Assembly: GCA_905372235.1 (NCBI GenBank)
Contig: CAJPOF010000012.1
Location: forward strand, 1-46,124
Direction of reading: 5' to 3'
DNA length: 46,124 bases
DNA from: an uncultured Treponema sp.
GTDB lineage: Bacteria; Spirochaetota; Spirochaetia; Treponematales; Treponemataceae
Numbering within the stretch: position 1 is the first letter of the stretch; each line of letters opens with the position of its first letter. Below, piece by piece: positions 8,856 to 17,995 of the stretch. The notes below the pieces were generated by a model that was not told the origin of the DNA, ran no database searches, and saw only the letters and a program-made list of their open reading frames with translations. The position numbers were made by a program, and so were the translations under genes.

Positions 8856-9034
8856 AACTGCAACGCTTAATTTTTTTAAATATAAAACCGGACTTACAAC
8901 ATAAAATAAGTTGACGCATTTATTTTTGACGGACGGATTTTCAGATTCATCGTCTGAATAAATCGCTTGTTTTATCCGATAATCTTCATGCGGACTGATT
9001 TAAGCAAATTCTTTGTCCGATTTTTAGAGGTCAT

Positions 9035-9961
9035 ATGTCTGAACGGAAACTTAAAGATTCTGTGGAAGAATTTCTTGTGTACATAAGGAACGTGCGTCAG
9101 CTTAGCGAAAACACATCGCTCGGCTACCAAAACGACCTTAAAATCATGGAAGAATACCTTGGAGGCGACGCTCCTTTATGCGGCATAGGAACGGAAGACT
9201 TGAATTTCTGCATAGCAAACCTTTCGTCGAAGGGGCGTGCCGCAAGTTCCGTAAACCGTTTTATTGCTGCCGTAAGAAGTTTTTTCTTCTATTGCAGAAA
9301 ATTCGGCTACATCCAAAAAAATCCCGTCCTTGAGGTAAGAACCGTAAAACTTCCTAAATACGTTCCGCCGTTTCTTACGCATGACGAAATTGACCGTCTT
9401 TGCAAAGAGCCTGAAAGAAACGAACTTCTTTGGGAAAAGCGGGACAAGGCGATTTTCGAGTCGTTTTATTCCACAGGCTGCCGAGTGAGCGAACTTGTCT
9501 CGCTTAAAAAATCGGATTTTGACTACAGCCGTCACGCCGCTAAAATCGTTGGAAAAGGAAACAAGGAACGGTGGGTTTATTTTGAAAAAGATGCGCAGAA
9601 TGCCATAAAAGACTATCTTCTTGACAGGGAACGGCGTTTTCGCTCTGAGAATGTCGATGATTCTTCGGAGTTTCTTTTTGTAAATCAAAATGCAGGTCCG
9701 CTTACTTCAGGCGGCGTGCGTTATATCTTGAACAGATACACAGGAAAGGAAGGCTTGAACCGCCATGTTTCTCCGCACGCTTTGCGCCATACCTTTGCTA
9801 CAATAATGCTTTCAAGCGGAGCGGACATAAGGGTTGTGCAGAAATTTTTGGGACATTCAAGCATTTCGACTACCCAGCGTTACACTCATCTTACCACACA
9901 GCAGCTTATAGACATATATAAACGCTGCCATCCTCATGCAGGCGGGAAGCCCAAGGATTGA
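9035..9961 (+). CDS. xerC: Tyrosine recombinase, XerC/XerD type
   Basis: This is a site-specific recombinase, probably resolving chromosome dimers at dif. Length is 308 residues, with an N-terminal SAM-like core-binding domain (residues about 5-90) and a C-terminal catalytic domain. All catalytic residues are visible: Arg150 in TGCRVSEL, Lys174 in GKGNKERW, His248 and Arg251 in HALRHTF, His274 in LGHSS and the nucleophile Tyr283 in TQRYTH. The start has an AGAGGT ribosome binding site. XerC is preferred over XerD because hslV and hslU lie downstream, as in the Bacillus codV-hslV-hslU arrangement, but here a reverse-strand gene interrupts the series. The XerC/XerD choice is not certain. Confidence 0.87.
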   Translation: MSERKLKDSVEEFLVYIRNVRQLSENTSLGYQNDLKIMEEYLGGDAPLCGIGTEDLNFCIANLSSKGRAASSVNRFIAAVRSFFFYCRKFGYIQKNPVLEVRTVKLPKYVPPFLTHDEIDRLCKEPERNELLWEKRDKAIFESFYSTGCRVSELVSLKKSDFDYSRHAAKIVGKGNKERWVYFEKDAQNAIKDYLLDRERRFRSENVDDSSEFLFVNQNAGPLTSGGVRYILNRYTGKEGLNRHVSPHALRHTFATIMLSSGADIRVVQKFLGHSSISTTQRYTHLTTQQLIDIYKRCHPHAGGKPKD

Positions 9962-10052
9962 CTTATTTTGTGATTACGCTTCCGCTCAAAAGAAGCTCAA
10001 CTGTAGACGCTGGTAAATCCGAACTTACCGATTGAAGTTTTATGTAAGACAC

Positions 10053-10090
10053 AAAAAAGCCGGGCAACGTAAATATTGTCCGGCTTTTTT
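10053..10090. terminator. Bidirectional intrinsic terminator
   Basis: A 15-bp stem (10053-10067 with 10076-10090, one G-U pair) with an 8-nt loop, starting AAAAAAGCC and ending GGCTTTTTT. It lies between the convergent recombinase gene and the GH30 lipoprotein gene and can stop both. Confidence 0.9.
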
Positions 10091-10114
10091 ATCGATTATT
10101 TTGACTTAATAAAA

Positions 10115-12691
10115 TCAGTTTTTATTACGTATTATGCGGAATCCTGTGTCGTCGGCTTTGTCTTTTGTGCAAGGCCATTCTTTCAATGCAAGTCCGCCGT
10201 AGCCGTCTTTATAAGAGCCGCCTAGACAGACATAGCCGTATATTGTCGCCCATGTTGAAGTAAACTCCTTGGCGTTCCCGGACATATCGCACAAACCTAA
10301 CGCATTCGGCGATTTTTTACCGACTTCCTGCAATGAAGATGAGTTTTTCTTAAAATGCGCAAAGTTTTGTGCTTCGGTTTCGCCTGCTCCGTCAGTATAG
10401 CCTGAGAAAGGCTGCATGAAACCTTTGTCGTAGTCATACGGGGCGTTTACAAATCCCGGTCCACTTGACGCTCCCATAGCAGCCCATCGCCATTGATTTT
10501 CATCCGGCAGATACCATCCGTCCGCATTCGATTCGGTCGTTATTTTTCCGCCGTTTATTATGTAGTAGGGCTTTTTACCTTCCCTGATGCTTAACGCATT
10601 GCAGAATTCGGCAATATCGTTGAACGAAACATTCGTTACAGGCTTATTGTCGCCTCGGTTTTCTCCTTCCGGGACGGGATTGTCTTTTCCGGTAATCTCG
10701 GCATACATTTTCTGCGTTACTTCAGTCTTTGTCATCATGAATGCGGCGACTCTTGGAGTTCCGTTCTTTGCGACAAACGAGCCTTCGGGAACTTCGATTA
10801 TGTCGGAAGATTCTACAATCGATTTCGGAACTTCGTATTTTGACGGGTCGAATTTACAAACCGTAAACGAATCCGGAGGCACTTCAAGTTCAAAAGAATT
10901 TGCGCCGACAAGGACGGTGATTTTATACGTCTGCCCGACGGAACCGTTTCCGCCGCCCGGAATATTTCCAATCAAAAGAGAAATCGAACCGTCTTTCTGC
11001 TTGATTGCCGTTTTGAAAATATCGCTCGTGTAGCTTGTAGAAAGATCGCTTTCGGTTTTTACGCGGACACTTCCGGGACGCACTTCTCGGCTCATCCTCT
11101 TTAGGACATAGTAAGCAGGGTTTATGATAAGTTTGTCGTCGTTGGGATCGTCGTTTCCTTTCGTATCGACGTGGATGGGCGCATGGCACTTATTCGTAAC
11201 TTCATGCGTCGGGCCTCCGTTTTCATCGAGCAGGAGATTCCAGTCAATCCAAGAACGAGAGCCGTTTTCAAAACAGTTAATCATATCGTAGATGTAGCGG
11301 CGCGCAGGATACCATTCCCGAAGAACAGGGCCGTTTTCCTGGCAGGCTTCGCTTGCATAAAGCTCCGCACCGTAATTGTCTTTCGCTTCTTTTAAAAGAT
11401 TGTAGGCGCGCCCCCATGAAGTTCCGGCGTTTCCGAGACCGCCGTACCAATGGAACGCAATGCCGTCTATGTATTTTGCCGCATCCGCATCTTGGAACAC
11501 GCTTCTGTTCCATTCTTTAAATCCGTCGGCATGGCTTTTTATTCCGGCGTATGCCTGGTTAGGTCTGTCCCAATCCCAGACGACCAATTTTATGCCGCCT
11601 TTTCCGCTTGCCTCTTTGTAGCCGTTATTTACCAAAGCCGGTCCAAGATGACCTTTGATAAATGTCTTTGCGGCATCCGGTTTCCACAAGCAGCATTCCC
11701 ATGCAGGGTGATTTTCAGCTTCGTTGTTCAAAGAAAGCGAATAAATATCTATGCCGTTATCCTTCATCGCGTTCAGATATTTTATAAAATAGTCGGCATA
11801 AGCAGGATAATATTCTTGCTTTACGGAATGATTTTTGTACTGATTTCCCGGAAGCTGCATCCATGTTCCGCCGAGTGCGGTTCCGCCCGGACGCTGTCCG
11901 CCGCCTTTAAACCAAGCCGGAGGCGACCACGGAGCTGCAAAAACGGTAAGCTTTTTTTCGTGCTTCGGAAAATCGGAAGCGTTATCCGGATATTTTGACA
12001 CGAAAGTATCGTTCACGTATTTAAGCGCAGGAATTATTACATTCGTATCCTGAGCGTCGAGCTTGAACCATTTTAAGTCCGGATTGGAACTCAAAGTTAC
12101 CCCGTCGGATTCAAAAATTCCCGGGTCGGGATTAGTGTTGTTCCTGCTCGCCTTTCCATCTTTATCGTCTTCAAGCGACGGGTCATGGCAATAATCGTAG
12201 AATTTCGTGGAAAAATCGCATGAACCGATGCTTATACGTGCGACGCTGTAGCGGCTTCCCTTTTCTCCGAAGTAAAGGTCGTAAACAAAATCTCTGTTTT
12301 TCTTGTTGAGCCTGTTTATGTTGTAAAGAGCCGCATCCGTAAACGCTCCTCCTACGCCGACCATTTCTTGGTCGGTATCGTCCGTTTTTATGCGGATATA
12401 ACTGCTCGCAGCGGTTTTTCCGGTCTCAACGGGAATCGGGCTAAGGTAGCGATCCAGCATTCCGTCCTTTGTGGTGCGATACACAATCACGCTGTTTCCG
12501 GTTACTTTTACATCCCTGGGTTCTCCCGTAGGCATGTAACCCATCTCAAAAAAGTTCTGCCAGTCATCGTTACTTTCTGCAGGAACATAAACCGTTTCGG
12601 TTACATATACATATTGCTTGCAGGAATACAGAGCAGGCAGTATAAGGAACAACACAGCAATGTTCTTCAGATGTTTTTGCATTTTTCCCAT
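10115..12691 (-). CDS. GH30-family glycosidase lipoprotein with C-terminal FGE-like domain
   Basis: This is a predicted surface or periplasmic beta-glycosidase of 858 residues. The start at 12691 is chosen because GGAG lies 6 nt upstream and the signal peptide begins there. Upstream in-frame codons reach 12844 but cross the predicted transcription start. The lipobox is LYSC (Cys24). Residues about 70-610 form a GH30 (TIM barrel plus beta-sandwich) domain: GVGGAFTDA near the start, APWSPPAWFK, the acid/base motif LNNEAEN (Glu324), the nucleophile motif ASEACQ (Glu448) and a closing SFTVCKF. Residues about 622-858 form an FGE/SUMF1-like domain: TKTEVTQKMY, LPDENQWRWAAMG, CDMSGNAKEF, LGGSY and GFRII. 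The substrate could be a beta-1,6-glucan, glucosylceramide-like or xylan-type glycan; the sequence does not decide. The fusion is unusual. Confidence 0.85.
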   Translation of the reverse strand: MGKMQKHLKNIAVLFLILPALYSCKQYVYVTETVYVPAESNDDWQNFFEMGYMPTGEPRDVKVTGNSVIVYRTTKDGMLDRYLSPIPVETGKTAASSYIRIKTDDTDQEMVGVGGAFTDAALYNINRLNKKNRDFVYDLYFGEKGSRYSVARISIGSCDFSTKFYDYCHDPSLEDDKDGKASRNNTNPDPGIFESDGVTLSSNPDLKWFKLDAQDTNVIIPALKYVNDTFVSKYPDNASDFPKHEKKLTVFAAPWSPPAWFKGGGQRPGGTALGGTWMQLPGNQYKNHSVKQEYYPAYADYFIKYLNAMKDNGIDIYSLSLNNEAENHPAWECCLWKPDAAKTFIKGHLGPALVNNGYKEASGKGGIKLVVWDWDRPNQAYAGIKSHADGFKEWNRSVFQDADAAKYIDGIAFHWYGGLGNAGTSWGRAYNLLKEAKDNYGAELYASEACQENGPVLREWYPARRYIYDMINCFENGSRSWIDWNLLLDENGGPTHEVTNKCHAPIHVDTKGNDDPNDDKLIINPAYYVLKRMSREVRPGSVRVKTESDLSTSYTSDIFKTAIKQKDGSISLLIGNIPGGGNGSVGQTYKITVLVGANSFELEVPPDSFTVCKFDPSKYEVPKSIVESSDIIEVPEGSFVAKNGTPRVAAFMMTKTEVTQKMYAEITGKDNPVPEGENRGDNKPVTNVSFNDIAEFCNALSIREGKKPYYIINGGKITTESNADGWYLPDENQWRWAAMGASSGPGFVNAPYDYDKGFMQPFSGYTDGAGETEAQNFAHFKKNSSSLQEVGKKSPNALGLCDMSGNAKEFTSTWATIYGYVCLGGSYKDGYGGLALKEWPCTKDKADDTGFRIIRNKN

Positions 12692-12820
12692 ATAAATCTC
12701 CATAAGGTGTAGAATAGATATCCGTATCTGCGGATTTTTGTAGGCGGGATTCAATGCGGTTCTTCGTTTTTGTAAAGCGTATCGCCACATGAACGGAAGC
12801 ATGATTGTTTTCGTATAAGG

Positions 12821-12837
12821 AATGGAACAATTCCATT
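12821..12837. promoter_or_regulatory. Operator-like inverted repeat at the start of the GH30 transcript
   Basis: AATGGAA-CAA-TTCCATT is a perfect 7-bp inverted repeat with a 3-nt spacer, just downstream of the predicted GH30 start site (about 12840). This position is typical for a repressor operator. No regulator gene is nearby to match it with. Confidence 0.4.
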
Positions 12838-12846
12838 TCGGCATTT

Positions 12847-12875
12847 ATTATAAATCTTCTGTAAAATTTTGGAAA
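12847..12875 (-). promoter_or_regulatory. Sigma-70-type promoter of the GH30 gene
   Basis: On the minus strand TTTCCA (12875-12870), a 17-bp spacer and a perfect TATAAT (12852-12847). Transcription would start near 12840, leaving a leader of about 150 nt before the start codon. Together with the hslV promoter and the palindrome, this fills the 357-base gene-free stretch 12692-13048, in which I see no other gene. Confidence 0.55.
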
Positions 12876-12980
12876 AATATTCTGAAAAAAAAATAAGAAA
12901 TTTAGAAGATTTTTAGATTTGCGTTTTTCTCTGTGATATAAGGCTTTTAGAAATAATGTGTTTTCCCTGCCGTTTTCCTG

Positions 12981-13010
12981 TTGCCAAGAATCCGCTTTCT
13001 TCATTATATT
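12981..13010 (+). promoter_or_regulatory. Candidate promoter of the hslVU operon
   Basis: TTGCCA (12981-12986), an 18-bp spacer and TATATT (13005-13010), followed 26 nt later by the ribosome binding site GTGAGG of hslV. This would be the main promoter for the 13-gene run that follows. Confidence 0.45.
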
Positions 13011-13048
13011 TTATACATTAGTCTGGTAAAAAGTCAGTGAGGTTGTGT

Positions 13049-13588
13049 ATGGCAAACGCCAAGATAAGAAGTACGACGATTCTGTGCGTACGCAAAAATG
13101 GAAAGGTCGCCATGGCTGGAGACGGTCAATGTACCTTGGGCGAGACGGTTTGCAAGGGGAATTCCAGGAAGGTCAGGAAAATATACGACAAGAAAATCCT
13201 TACGGGATTTGCAGGAAGCGTTGCCGATGCGTTCACGCTTCTTGACAGGTTTGAGACAAAGGTAAAGGAATTCAACGGAGACCTTATGAGGTCTGCCGTG
13301 GAACTTGCCAAGGCATGGAGGACGGACAGAAGCCTTCAAAAACTTGAGGCGATGCTTCTTGTTGCGGACGTGAACACCACTTTGCTCATAAGCGGAGACG
13401 GAAACGTGATTGAACCTGAAAAGGATGCGATTGCAATCGGCTCTGGAGGAAATTATGCGTATTCCGCCGCTCTTGCCTACCTTGATTGTTCCTGCCTGTC
13501 TGCAAGGGAAATTGCGGAAAAAAGTCTCAGGATAGCCGGCGACATCTGTATATACACAAACAATAATATAACAATCGAAGAATTGTAA
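13049..13588 (+). CDS. hslV: HslV, proteolytic subunit of the HslUV (ClpQY) protease
   Basis: This is the threonine protease core of the ATP-dependent HslUV complex, 179 residues, cytoplasmic. The start is the ATG at 13049, preceded by GTGAGG. The GTG at 13037 lies within that ribosome binding site. The protein begins MANAKIRS and then TTILCVRKNG, so the active-site Thr (Thr9) must be exposed by removing eight residues. GDGQCTLGETV and GSGGNYAYSAALAY are typical HslV signatures, and GFAGSVADAFTLLDRF matches the family. It is the first gene of a long operon, 16 bp upstream of hslU, its required partner. Confidence 0.95.
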   Translation: MANAKIRSTTILCVRKNGKVAMAGDGQCTLGETVCKGNSRKVRKIYDKKILTGFAGSVADAFTLLDRFETKVKEFNGDLMRSAVELAKAWRTDRSLQKLEAMLLVADVNTTLLISGDGNVIEPEKDAIAIGSGGNYAYSAALAYLDCSCLSAREIAEKSLRIAGDICIYTNNNITIEEL

Positions 13589-13604
13589 TTGATAGGATTT
13601 TTTT

Positions 13605-15047
13605 ATGGAAAACATGGATTTGCCGTCGCTTGAGAACAAGACGGAACTTACCCCAAAACAAATTGTAGAAAAGTTAGATGAATATATAATCGGGCAGAAC
13701 AAGGCGAAACGCGCCGTGGCTGTGGCGCTAAGAAATCGTGTCCGTCGTCTAAAACTCCCTGATGAGATAAGAGACGAGATTGCTCCCAAAAACATATTGA
13801 TGATAGGACCTACGGGTTCTGGAAAAACTGAAATAGCCCGCCGCCTTGCGAAATTGTGCAATGCGCCTTTCTTGAAGGTGGAAGCCACAAAATACACGGA
13901 AGTCGGCTACGTTGGGCGCGACGTTGAGTCCATGGTAAGGGATCTTATGATGGTCGGATACAAGGACGTTAAGTCTGAGATGGAGGAACTTCTTAGGGAA
14001 AAATCCGTAGGAATTGTGGAAGAGCGACTTTTGGCTCTTCTTCTTCCGGGCTCAAACGAAAAAAATGCGCAGGATTCTATCAAGGATGCCGAAACGGCGG
14101 TGGTCAAACTTGAAGAGGCTTCTCCGGAGCAAAAAAAAGCAGAACCGCACGGAAACGAAGGAGAATCGACAAGGGAAAAATTCCGCCGCATGCTAAGGGA
14201 AGGAAAACTTGAGGAGCGGGAAGTGGAAGTGTCCGTAAAAAATCAGGGCGGAATTCCAAGCATGGAGATTATAGCGGGAGGTTCCCTTGATGATCTTCAG
14301 TCAAGCATGCAGAATCTTGCTGGAATACTGAATGGGGGAGGGCGGCACAAAAGGCGCACTGTTTCTGTAAGGGAAGCAAGAAAAATTCTTACCGAAGAGA
14401 CGCTTGACAACATGGTGGACAGCGACAAGGTGATAGACATCGCCAAAAACAGGGTGGAAAATTCCGGAATCATCTTTGTTGACGAAATCGATAAGATTGC
14501 TGTGCACGGAGAAAGCCATGGGCAGGATGTCAGCCGAGAGGGAGTCCAGCGTGATATCCTTCCGATTGTGGAAGGAAGCAACGTTAATACAAAATTCGGC
14601 GTTGTGAACACGACACATATACTTTTCATTGGAGCGGGGGCGTTCAGCGTGGCTCGTCCGAGCGACCTTATTCCCGAACTTCAGGGAAGGTTTCCTCTGC
14701 GTGTTGAACTTGAAAGTCTGAACAAAGAAGATTTCATGCGTATCCTCAAAGAGCCGAAAAACAGCCTTGTGATGCAGTACACGTCCCTTTTGGGAACTGA
14801 AGGCGTGAGCCTTGACATAACCGAAGATGCGATAGAGCGCATGAGCGAGGTTGCGCAGAAAGTCAACACTCAGTCTGAGAACATAGGAGCTAGAAGGCTT
14901 CATACGATAATGGAAAAAGTTTTCTCGGACATAAATTTTGAGGCTGACGAACATTCGGGCGAGACCATCAAAATAGACGCATCCTATGTGGACGAAAAAC
15001 TGAAGGATATAGTTCAGGATGAAGACCTTTCAAGGTACATTCTTTAA
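13605..15047 (+). CDS. hslU: HslU, AAA+ unfoldase of the HslUV protease
   Basis: This ATPase unfolds substrates and feeds them into HslV. Length is 480 residues. The order seen is: N-terminal LTPKQIVEKLDEYIIGQ, Walker A GPTGSGKT (68-75), the pore loop GYVGRD (near residue 102), an intermediate (I) domain from about 110 to 245 that carries charged low-complexity sequence, Walker B IIFVDEID (289-296), and a sensor-bearing C-terminal domain. The terminus EDLSRYIL is the tail that docks into HslV and activates it, so the pair should be functional. It lies 16 bp after hslV and 15 bp before prfB. Confidence 0.95.
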   Translation: MENMDLPSLENKTELTPKQIVEKLDEYIIGQNKAKRAVAVALRNRVRRLKLPDEIRDEIAPKNILMIGPTGSGKTEIARRLAKLCNAPFLKVEATKYTEVGYVGRDVESMVRDLMMVGYKDVKSEMEELLREKSVGIVEERLLALLLPGSNEKNAQDSIKDAETAVVKLEEASPEQKKAEPHGNEGESTREKFRRMLREGKLEEREVEVSVKNQGGIPSMEIIAGGSLDDLQSSMQNLAGILNGGGRHKRRTVSVREARKILTEETLDNMVDSDKVIDIAKNRVENSGIIFVDEIDKIAVHGESHGQDVSREGVQRDILPIVEGSNVNTKFGVVNTTHILFIGAGAFSVARPSDLIPELQGRFPLRVELESLNKEDFMRILKEPKNSLVMQYTSLLGTEGVSLDITEDAIERMSEVAQKVNTQSENIGARRLHTIMEKVFSDINFEADEHSGETIKIDASYVDEKLKDIVQDEDLSRYIL

Positions 15048-15062
15048 ATCGGGGGATTTTCG

Positions 15063-16196
15063 ATGCTTGAAGAACTAAAAATGCCGATGACGGAACTTGG
15101 AAAGGACATAGAGGATGTCTGGAATCGTCTTGATTCTGCTTCAATCGAAAAGAAGATAGCCGAAAAAATGGCGTTGACCGAAGCCGGAGATTTTTGGAAC
15201 GACCACGACAAAGCCGAAAAAGTCATGGCGCAGGTAAGAAAACTGAAAAACAGGATAGAACCTTGGAAGGCACTTCGAACCCAATACAGCGATATTGTTG
15301 CAATGTATGAGCTTGCGATGGAAAGCAAAGATTCTGCGGATGAGGCGGAAGTTGCGTCCATGCTTTCTGATGGCAGAAAACGCTTCGATGAACTGAATGT
15401 GCTTAATCTTTTGAACGGAGAGGTTGACGATTCTTCGGCGTTCATAAGCATCCATTCGGGGGCAGGCGGAACTGAGGCGGAGGACTGGGCGGCTATGCTC
15501 AGCCGAATGTATACTCGCTGGGCGGAACGGCACGAATACAAGATAGAAATCGTCGATGTGCTTGAAGCTGAAGGCGGAATAAAATCAATAACGATGCAGA
15601 TTGACGGAGATTTTGTTTACGGTCATCTAAAAGGAGAAGCCGGAATCCACAGGCTTGTCCGCATTTCGCCGTTCGATTCCAATGCAAGACGGCACACCTC
15701 GTTTGCAAGCGTTTTTGTCTTTCCCGTGCTTGACGATTCCATAGAAGTCGAAATAAGACCGGAAGATCTTAGGGTTGACACATATCGTGCAGGCGGAAAG
15801 GGCGGTCAGCACGTGAACAAAACCGATTCCGCCGTCAGGTTTACCCATCTTCCTACAGGAATAGTGGTGGCTTGCCAGAGCGAACGCAGCCAGCTTTTCA
15901 ACAGGCAGGCGTGCATGAGCATGCTTAGAGCAAAACTCTACGAATATTACAGGGAACAGAAAGAAAAGGAGAATTCCAGGTTCGCCGCAGAAAAAAAAGG
16001 AATATCGTGGGGAAACCAGATTCGTTCCTACGTGTTCCAGCCTTACACGATGGTAAAGGATCACAGGACAAAATTTGAGTCCGGTAACATTCAGTCGGTG
16101 ATGGACGGAGACATAGACAGTTTCATGGACGCATACCTTATGGCAAAATGGAAGGGACTTCCAATGGCGGACGAAGCCGAAGACGAGGAGGTCTAG
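15063..16196 (+). CDS. prfB: Peptide chain release factor 2
   Basis: RF2 recognises UAA and UGA stop codons and triggers peptide release. Length is 377 residues. The class-specific SPF tripeptide (202-204) separates it from RF1, and the catalytic GGQ is at 247-249 in GGKGGQHVNKTDSAVR. The N-terminal coiled domain begins MLEELKMPMTELGKDIEDV. There is no in-frame UGA and no upstream short frame, so the programmed frameshift that controls prfB in many bacteria is absent here. It is co-transcribed with hslVU (gap 15 bp). Confidence 0.95.
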   Translation: MLEELKMPMTELGKDIEDVWNRLDSASIEKKIAEKMALTEAGDFWNDHDKAEKVMAQVRKLKNRIEPWKALRTQYSDIVAMYELAMESKDSADEAEVASMLSDGRKRFDELNVLNLLNGEVDDSSAFISIHSGAGGTEAEDWAAMLSRMYTRWAERHEYKIEIVDVLEAEGGIKSITMQIDGDFVYGHLKGEAGIHRLVRISPFDSNARRHTSFASVFVFPVLDDSIEVEIRPEDLRVDTYRAGGKGGQHVNKTDSAVRFTHLPTGIVVACQSERSQLFNRQACMSMLRAKLYEYYREQKEKENSRFAAEKKGISWGNQIRSYVFQPYTMVKDHRTKFESGNIQSVMDGDIDSFMDAYLMAKWKGLPMADEAEDEEV

Positions 16197-16207
16197 TTCA
16201 GGTAAAA

Positions 16208-17992
16208 ATGACTGTTCGGAAAAAGTCGCTAATTTTTTTTTCTCTTCTGATTTCGGGTCTTTTTTTTGTGTCCGCTGAGGGCGGAAACTGGATTTTGGCT
16301 GCCGAACCGTTTTCCTTTTCGGGAAGGAGCATGGATGGTTCTTCCGTCGAGGCGATTCAAAAGACAATTCCTTCGCTTATTCTTGAGCAGATAGCAGAAA
16401 ATCTTACCCGAATGCCAAGGTCTCTTGAAAAACTCGACAGGACGCTTTATGGACTGAAAACGGAAAGGGGGTCGCTTTTCCTTCAACTTTCCGCAGAAGT
16501 GCAGAAAAGGGATTCTCTCGTCCTTGGAAAATATTCTTCCGGTCAGCTTAAAGCAAAACTTAAAGACAGCGACAAGAAGATAAAAGAAATCAGAGACAAG
16601 ATAGCCGAAAATCTAAAATCCGCCGCCGACGAGGAAACTAAACGCGCTCAGGAAATTCTTAGGGACGACGAGCGTTCAAGGCATATCGAAGAAGGGAAAT
16701 TAGTGGAAGACGATTCGTCCTCCACTAATTTTTTCAGGCGATTCATAAAAGATTTTGCGCCCGGCGGAATTTACGAAGCTCCGGTCATAGAAAATATCGT
16801 GCTTTACAAAAACGACCCGAACCAACTTTTTCCCGCGCCTGAAAATGTCGCTTCGCTTGACAGGAAAAGTTTTGAGTTTTCAAGCGCATGCAGCCAGGAA
16901 GGAATCCGCGGGCTTGTATCGGGAACGATTACTGCATACGGCTCGTATATGTCGGTAGGTGTAACGATATATCAGTATCCGGGCGGACGTATAATCGGAA
17001 ACGCAGCCGATGTCGGAAGCATGGACGAACTTAGGACTTTGTGCGCAAGGCTTTCGGGGCAGATTACTCCAAAAATCTCCGACAGCATGCCCATAGAACT
17101 TAAACTCAATGTATCTCCCGCCGAAGCACTTGAAAATCTTGTGGTTACCGTGGACGACGTGGTCTACTCGGATAAACCTGAATCGCTTGTGGTTTCAAGC
17201 GGAGTTCATTTCATCCAGTTTTCCTCAAAAGGCTACGACACTGAATCCACAAGTTTCAATTTTGAAGGGAACAGGGAATTCCTTATTTCCGTTGACATGA
17301 AAAAAAAGAGCGCTGGAAGTCTTAAAATTGCGTTTACCAAACCTGTGGAAGGCGACCTTTTTGCGCTTGGGGAATTCAGGGGAAAAATCAACGGGGAAAA
17401 CAGATTTTCGTCAATCAGCGTGAATAACAGACCCGTTCTCGGACATTTTGTCTCAAAAAACGGATTTCCGTCCGACTTCATAGTGGACAGGGCTTTGCTT
17501 GAGGAAGACGCCGTTCTTTCTGTAAAGCCCACGGATTTTGACAAAGGAAAATACATCGACAATCGTAGGATTTGGATGTACAGGGCGTACACTTCGCTTA
17601 TAATTTCGCTTATGCCGACTTTTTATGTCCTTGGAAATTACAAAAACGGTTCTACAGGATATGCGTTTCTTTCGGGGACGGACGAAAAGGCTTTCCTTAC
17701 CGCAAGCCGTTATGTTACTGCAGGAATTTCCATAGGCTGCGGAGCATGGTTTATGGTGGAACTTGTGCGTTATCTTATGGCGGCGAACAAAACGCTTCCG
17801 GTTGAGGCAAAAAAAATTGACCCCAAAAAGAAAACTTTGATAGAAAATGAAGAGACGGCGGCAAAAATCAAGTCCGCTTCGGAAAAAACGTCTTCCAATA
17901 AAAAAACTGCGGAAGAGGCGATTTTGCCCGATGAGAAAGGCGAGAGTTTGTCTCATATCGAAGAAAATGAAAAATCAAATACGGAGTTTTAG
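16208..17992 (+). CDS. Exported membrane-anchored protein with PEGA-like domain
   Basis: I do not recognise a named family. The start is the ATG at 16208 (594 residues): the signal peptide follows directly (TVRKKSLIFFSLLISGLFF, then VSAEGG). Residues about 110-160 are highly charged and probably coiled-coil (KAKLKDSDKKIKEIRDKIAE). Residues about 300-365 look like a PEGA domain, an envelope carbohydrate- or peptidoglycan-associated module (LKLNVSPAEALENLVVTVDD, later GVHFIQFSSKGYDT). Near residues 455-530 there are two hydrophobic segments (MYRAYTSLIISLMPTFYVLG and ISIGCGAWFMVELVRYLMA) that could be membrane helices, followed by a Lys/Glu-rich cytoplasm-like tail. It sits between prfB and ftsY with gaps of 11 and 3 bp. 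A cell-envelope role is inferred from this context. Confidence 0.7.
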   Translation: MTVRKKSLIFFSLLISGLFFVSAEGGNWILAAEPFSFSGRSMDGSSVEAIQKTIPSLILEQIAENLTRMPRSLEKLDRTLYGLKTERGSLFLQLSAEVQKRDSLVLGKYSSGQLKAKLKDSDKKIKEIRDKIAENLKSAADEETKRAQEILRDDERSRHIEEGKLVEDDSSSTNFFRRFIKDFAPGGIYEAPVIENIVLYKNDPNQLFPAPENVASLDRKSFEFSSACSQEGIRGLVSGTITAYGSYMSVGVTIYQYPGGRIIGNAADVGSMDELRTLCARLSGQITPKISDSMPIELKLNVSPAEALENLVVTVDDVVYSDKPESLVVSSGVHFIQFSSKGYDTESTSFNFEGNREFLISVDMKKKSAGSLKIAFTKPVEGDLFALGEFRGKINGENRFSSISVNNRPVLGHFVSKNGFPSDFIVDRALLEEDAVLSVKPTDFDKGKYIDNRRIWMYRAYTSLIISLMPTFYVLGNYKNGSTGYAFLSGTDEKAFLTASRYVTAGISIGCGAWFMVELVRYLMAANKTLPVEAKKIDPKKKTLIENEETAAKIKSASEKTSSNKKTAEEAILPDEKGESLSHIEENEKSNTEF

Positions 17993-17995
17993 GAA

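Noticed and set aside
13034..13897. Long minus-strand open frame opposite hslV and hslU
   Set aside because: It is antisense to two certain genes, lacks a start signal and has no recognisable domain.
14301..14954. Second long minus-strand open frame opposite hslU
   Set aside because: A shadow of hslU, whose Walker motifs and reading frame are clear.
15063..15200. Possible programmed frameshift in prfB
   Set aside because: The frame is continuous from a proper ATG. There is no in-frame UGA or slippery CUU near codon 25.
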